This document shows positions 6,136 through 6,435 of a DNA stretch of 6,435 nt, in pieces. The position numbers were made by a program, and so were the translations under genes. Positions within the stretch are counted from its first letter, which is position 1. Every line of letters starts with the position of its first letter. Under the pieces are notes generated by a model. The model had not been told where the DNA came from, did no database searches, and was given only the letters and a program-made list of their open reading frames with translations. The stretch comes from Oxalobacteraceae bacterium UBA5157 (GTDB lineage Bacteria > Pseudomonadota > Gammaproteobacteria > Burkholderiales > Burkholderiaceae_D). Where the stretch lies: assembly GCA_002415335.1 (NCBI GenBank), contig DHXL01000191.1, forward strand, positions 1 through 6,435, given 5' to 3'.

Positions 6136-6435
6136 TCACGTGCGCATTGAGGTGGACGGCGGCGCACTGATCTCCCATGCGCCACCGCCTTGCAGCAGCA
6201 GCTCAAACCGGTGAAACGGCTTCAGCGTACTGCGGTGGCCGACGCTCACCAGCACCGTGTCGGGCAATTGCCGGAGAAGCAGACGGTACATCGCGTCCTC
6301 CAGTCCCTCATCCATTGCCGACGTTGCTTCGTCCAGAAATACGGCTTCCGGCTTATTGAGCAACACGCGGCCAAAGGCCAAGCGCTGCTGTTCGCCCAAC
6401 GAAAGAATTTGCGACCAGTCCGCGTCTTCGTCCAG
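6136..6435 (-). CDS. ABC transporter ATP-binding/permease protein, YddA/SbmA-type (3' part)
   Basis: The last 99 codons of a minus-strand gene enter from the right edge; its start and membrane domain lie outside the window. The fragment contains the ABC signature as LSLGEQQR (LSLGE in place of LSGGQ), Walker B with catalytic Glu in AVFLDEATSAMDE, and the H-loop as SVGHRSTL. The Walker A must lie upstream, beyond the window. The LSLGEQQR form together with SVGHRSTLKPFH is characteristic of the exporter-like family with an SbmA/BacA-type membrane domain fused to an ATPase, such as E. coli YddA, often annotated as vitamin B12, bleomycin or antimicrobial peptide transport. The substrate cannot be told from this piece. 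The tail (AWEISAPPSTSMRT) is variable. It converges with the SDR gene across a 42-bp hairpin region. Confidence 0.85.
   Translation of the reverse strand: MDEDADWSQILSLGEQQRLAFGRVLLNKPEAVFLDEATSAMDEGLEDAMYRLLLRQLPDTVLVSVGHRSTLKPFHRFELLLQGGGAWEISAPPSTSMRT

Overview
The window is about 6.4 kb of moderately GC-rich bacterial chromosome with compact gene spacing. Codon use, a Dnr-like Crp/Fnr regulator, a PAS-GGDEF-EAL protein, an HSDL2-type short-chain dehydrogenase and a YddA/SbmA-type ABC transporter together suggest a betaproteobacterium, probably Burkholderiales and perhaps Oxalobacteraceae. This is an inference from gene style; no rRNA or other taxonomic marker is present. I see no tRNA, rRNA, insertion sequence, prophage gene or CRISPR array.

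Left region (1-3194, + strand): the last 32 codons of an unidentified gene end at 99. A 164-nt leader follows, with a near-perfect FNR/Dnr box (117-130) and a -10-like hexamer placed for class II activation. It leads into a Dnr-like Crp/Fnr regulator (264-941, 225 aa). Sixty-six bases later comes a 728-aa PAS-PAS-GGDEF-EAL protein (1008-3194) with both catalytic domains and the GGDEF inhibitory site intact. The pair may link an oxygen or nitric-oxide type signal to cyclic-di-GMP.

Middle region (3211-5017): a small unknown gene (82 aa, minus strand) converges on the GGDEF-EAL gene. After a 337-nt divergent intergenic region, two paralogous lipoproteins run in tandem on the + strand (3797-4387 and 4433-5017). 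Each has a lipobox signal peptide and two copies of a domain of about 78 residues with two conserved cysteines. They look like a tandem gene duplication of a secreted, probably outer-membrane, protein of unknown function. This is the least explained part of the window.

Right region (5018-6435): a 263-nt intergenic region carries a 36-bp almost perfect inverted repeat (5181-5216) abutting a sigma-70-like promoter for an HSDL2-type SDR oxidoreductase (5281-6093, 270 aa). The dehydrogenase converges with the 3' end of a YddA/SbmA-type ABC transporter ATPase (minus strand, running off the window end). The 42-bp gap between their stop codons is filled by a GC-rich two-tier hairpin.
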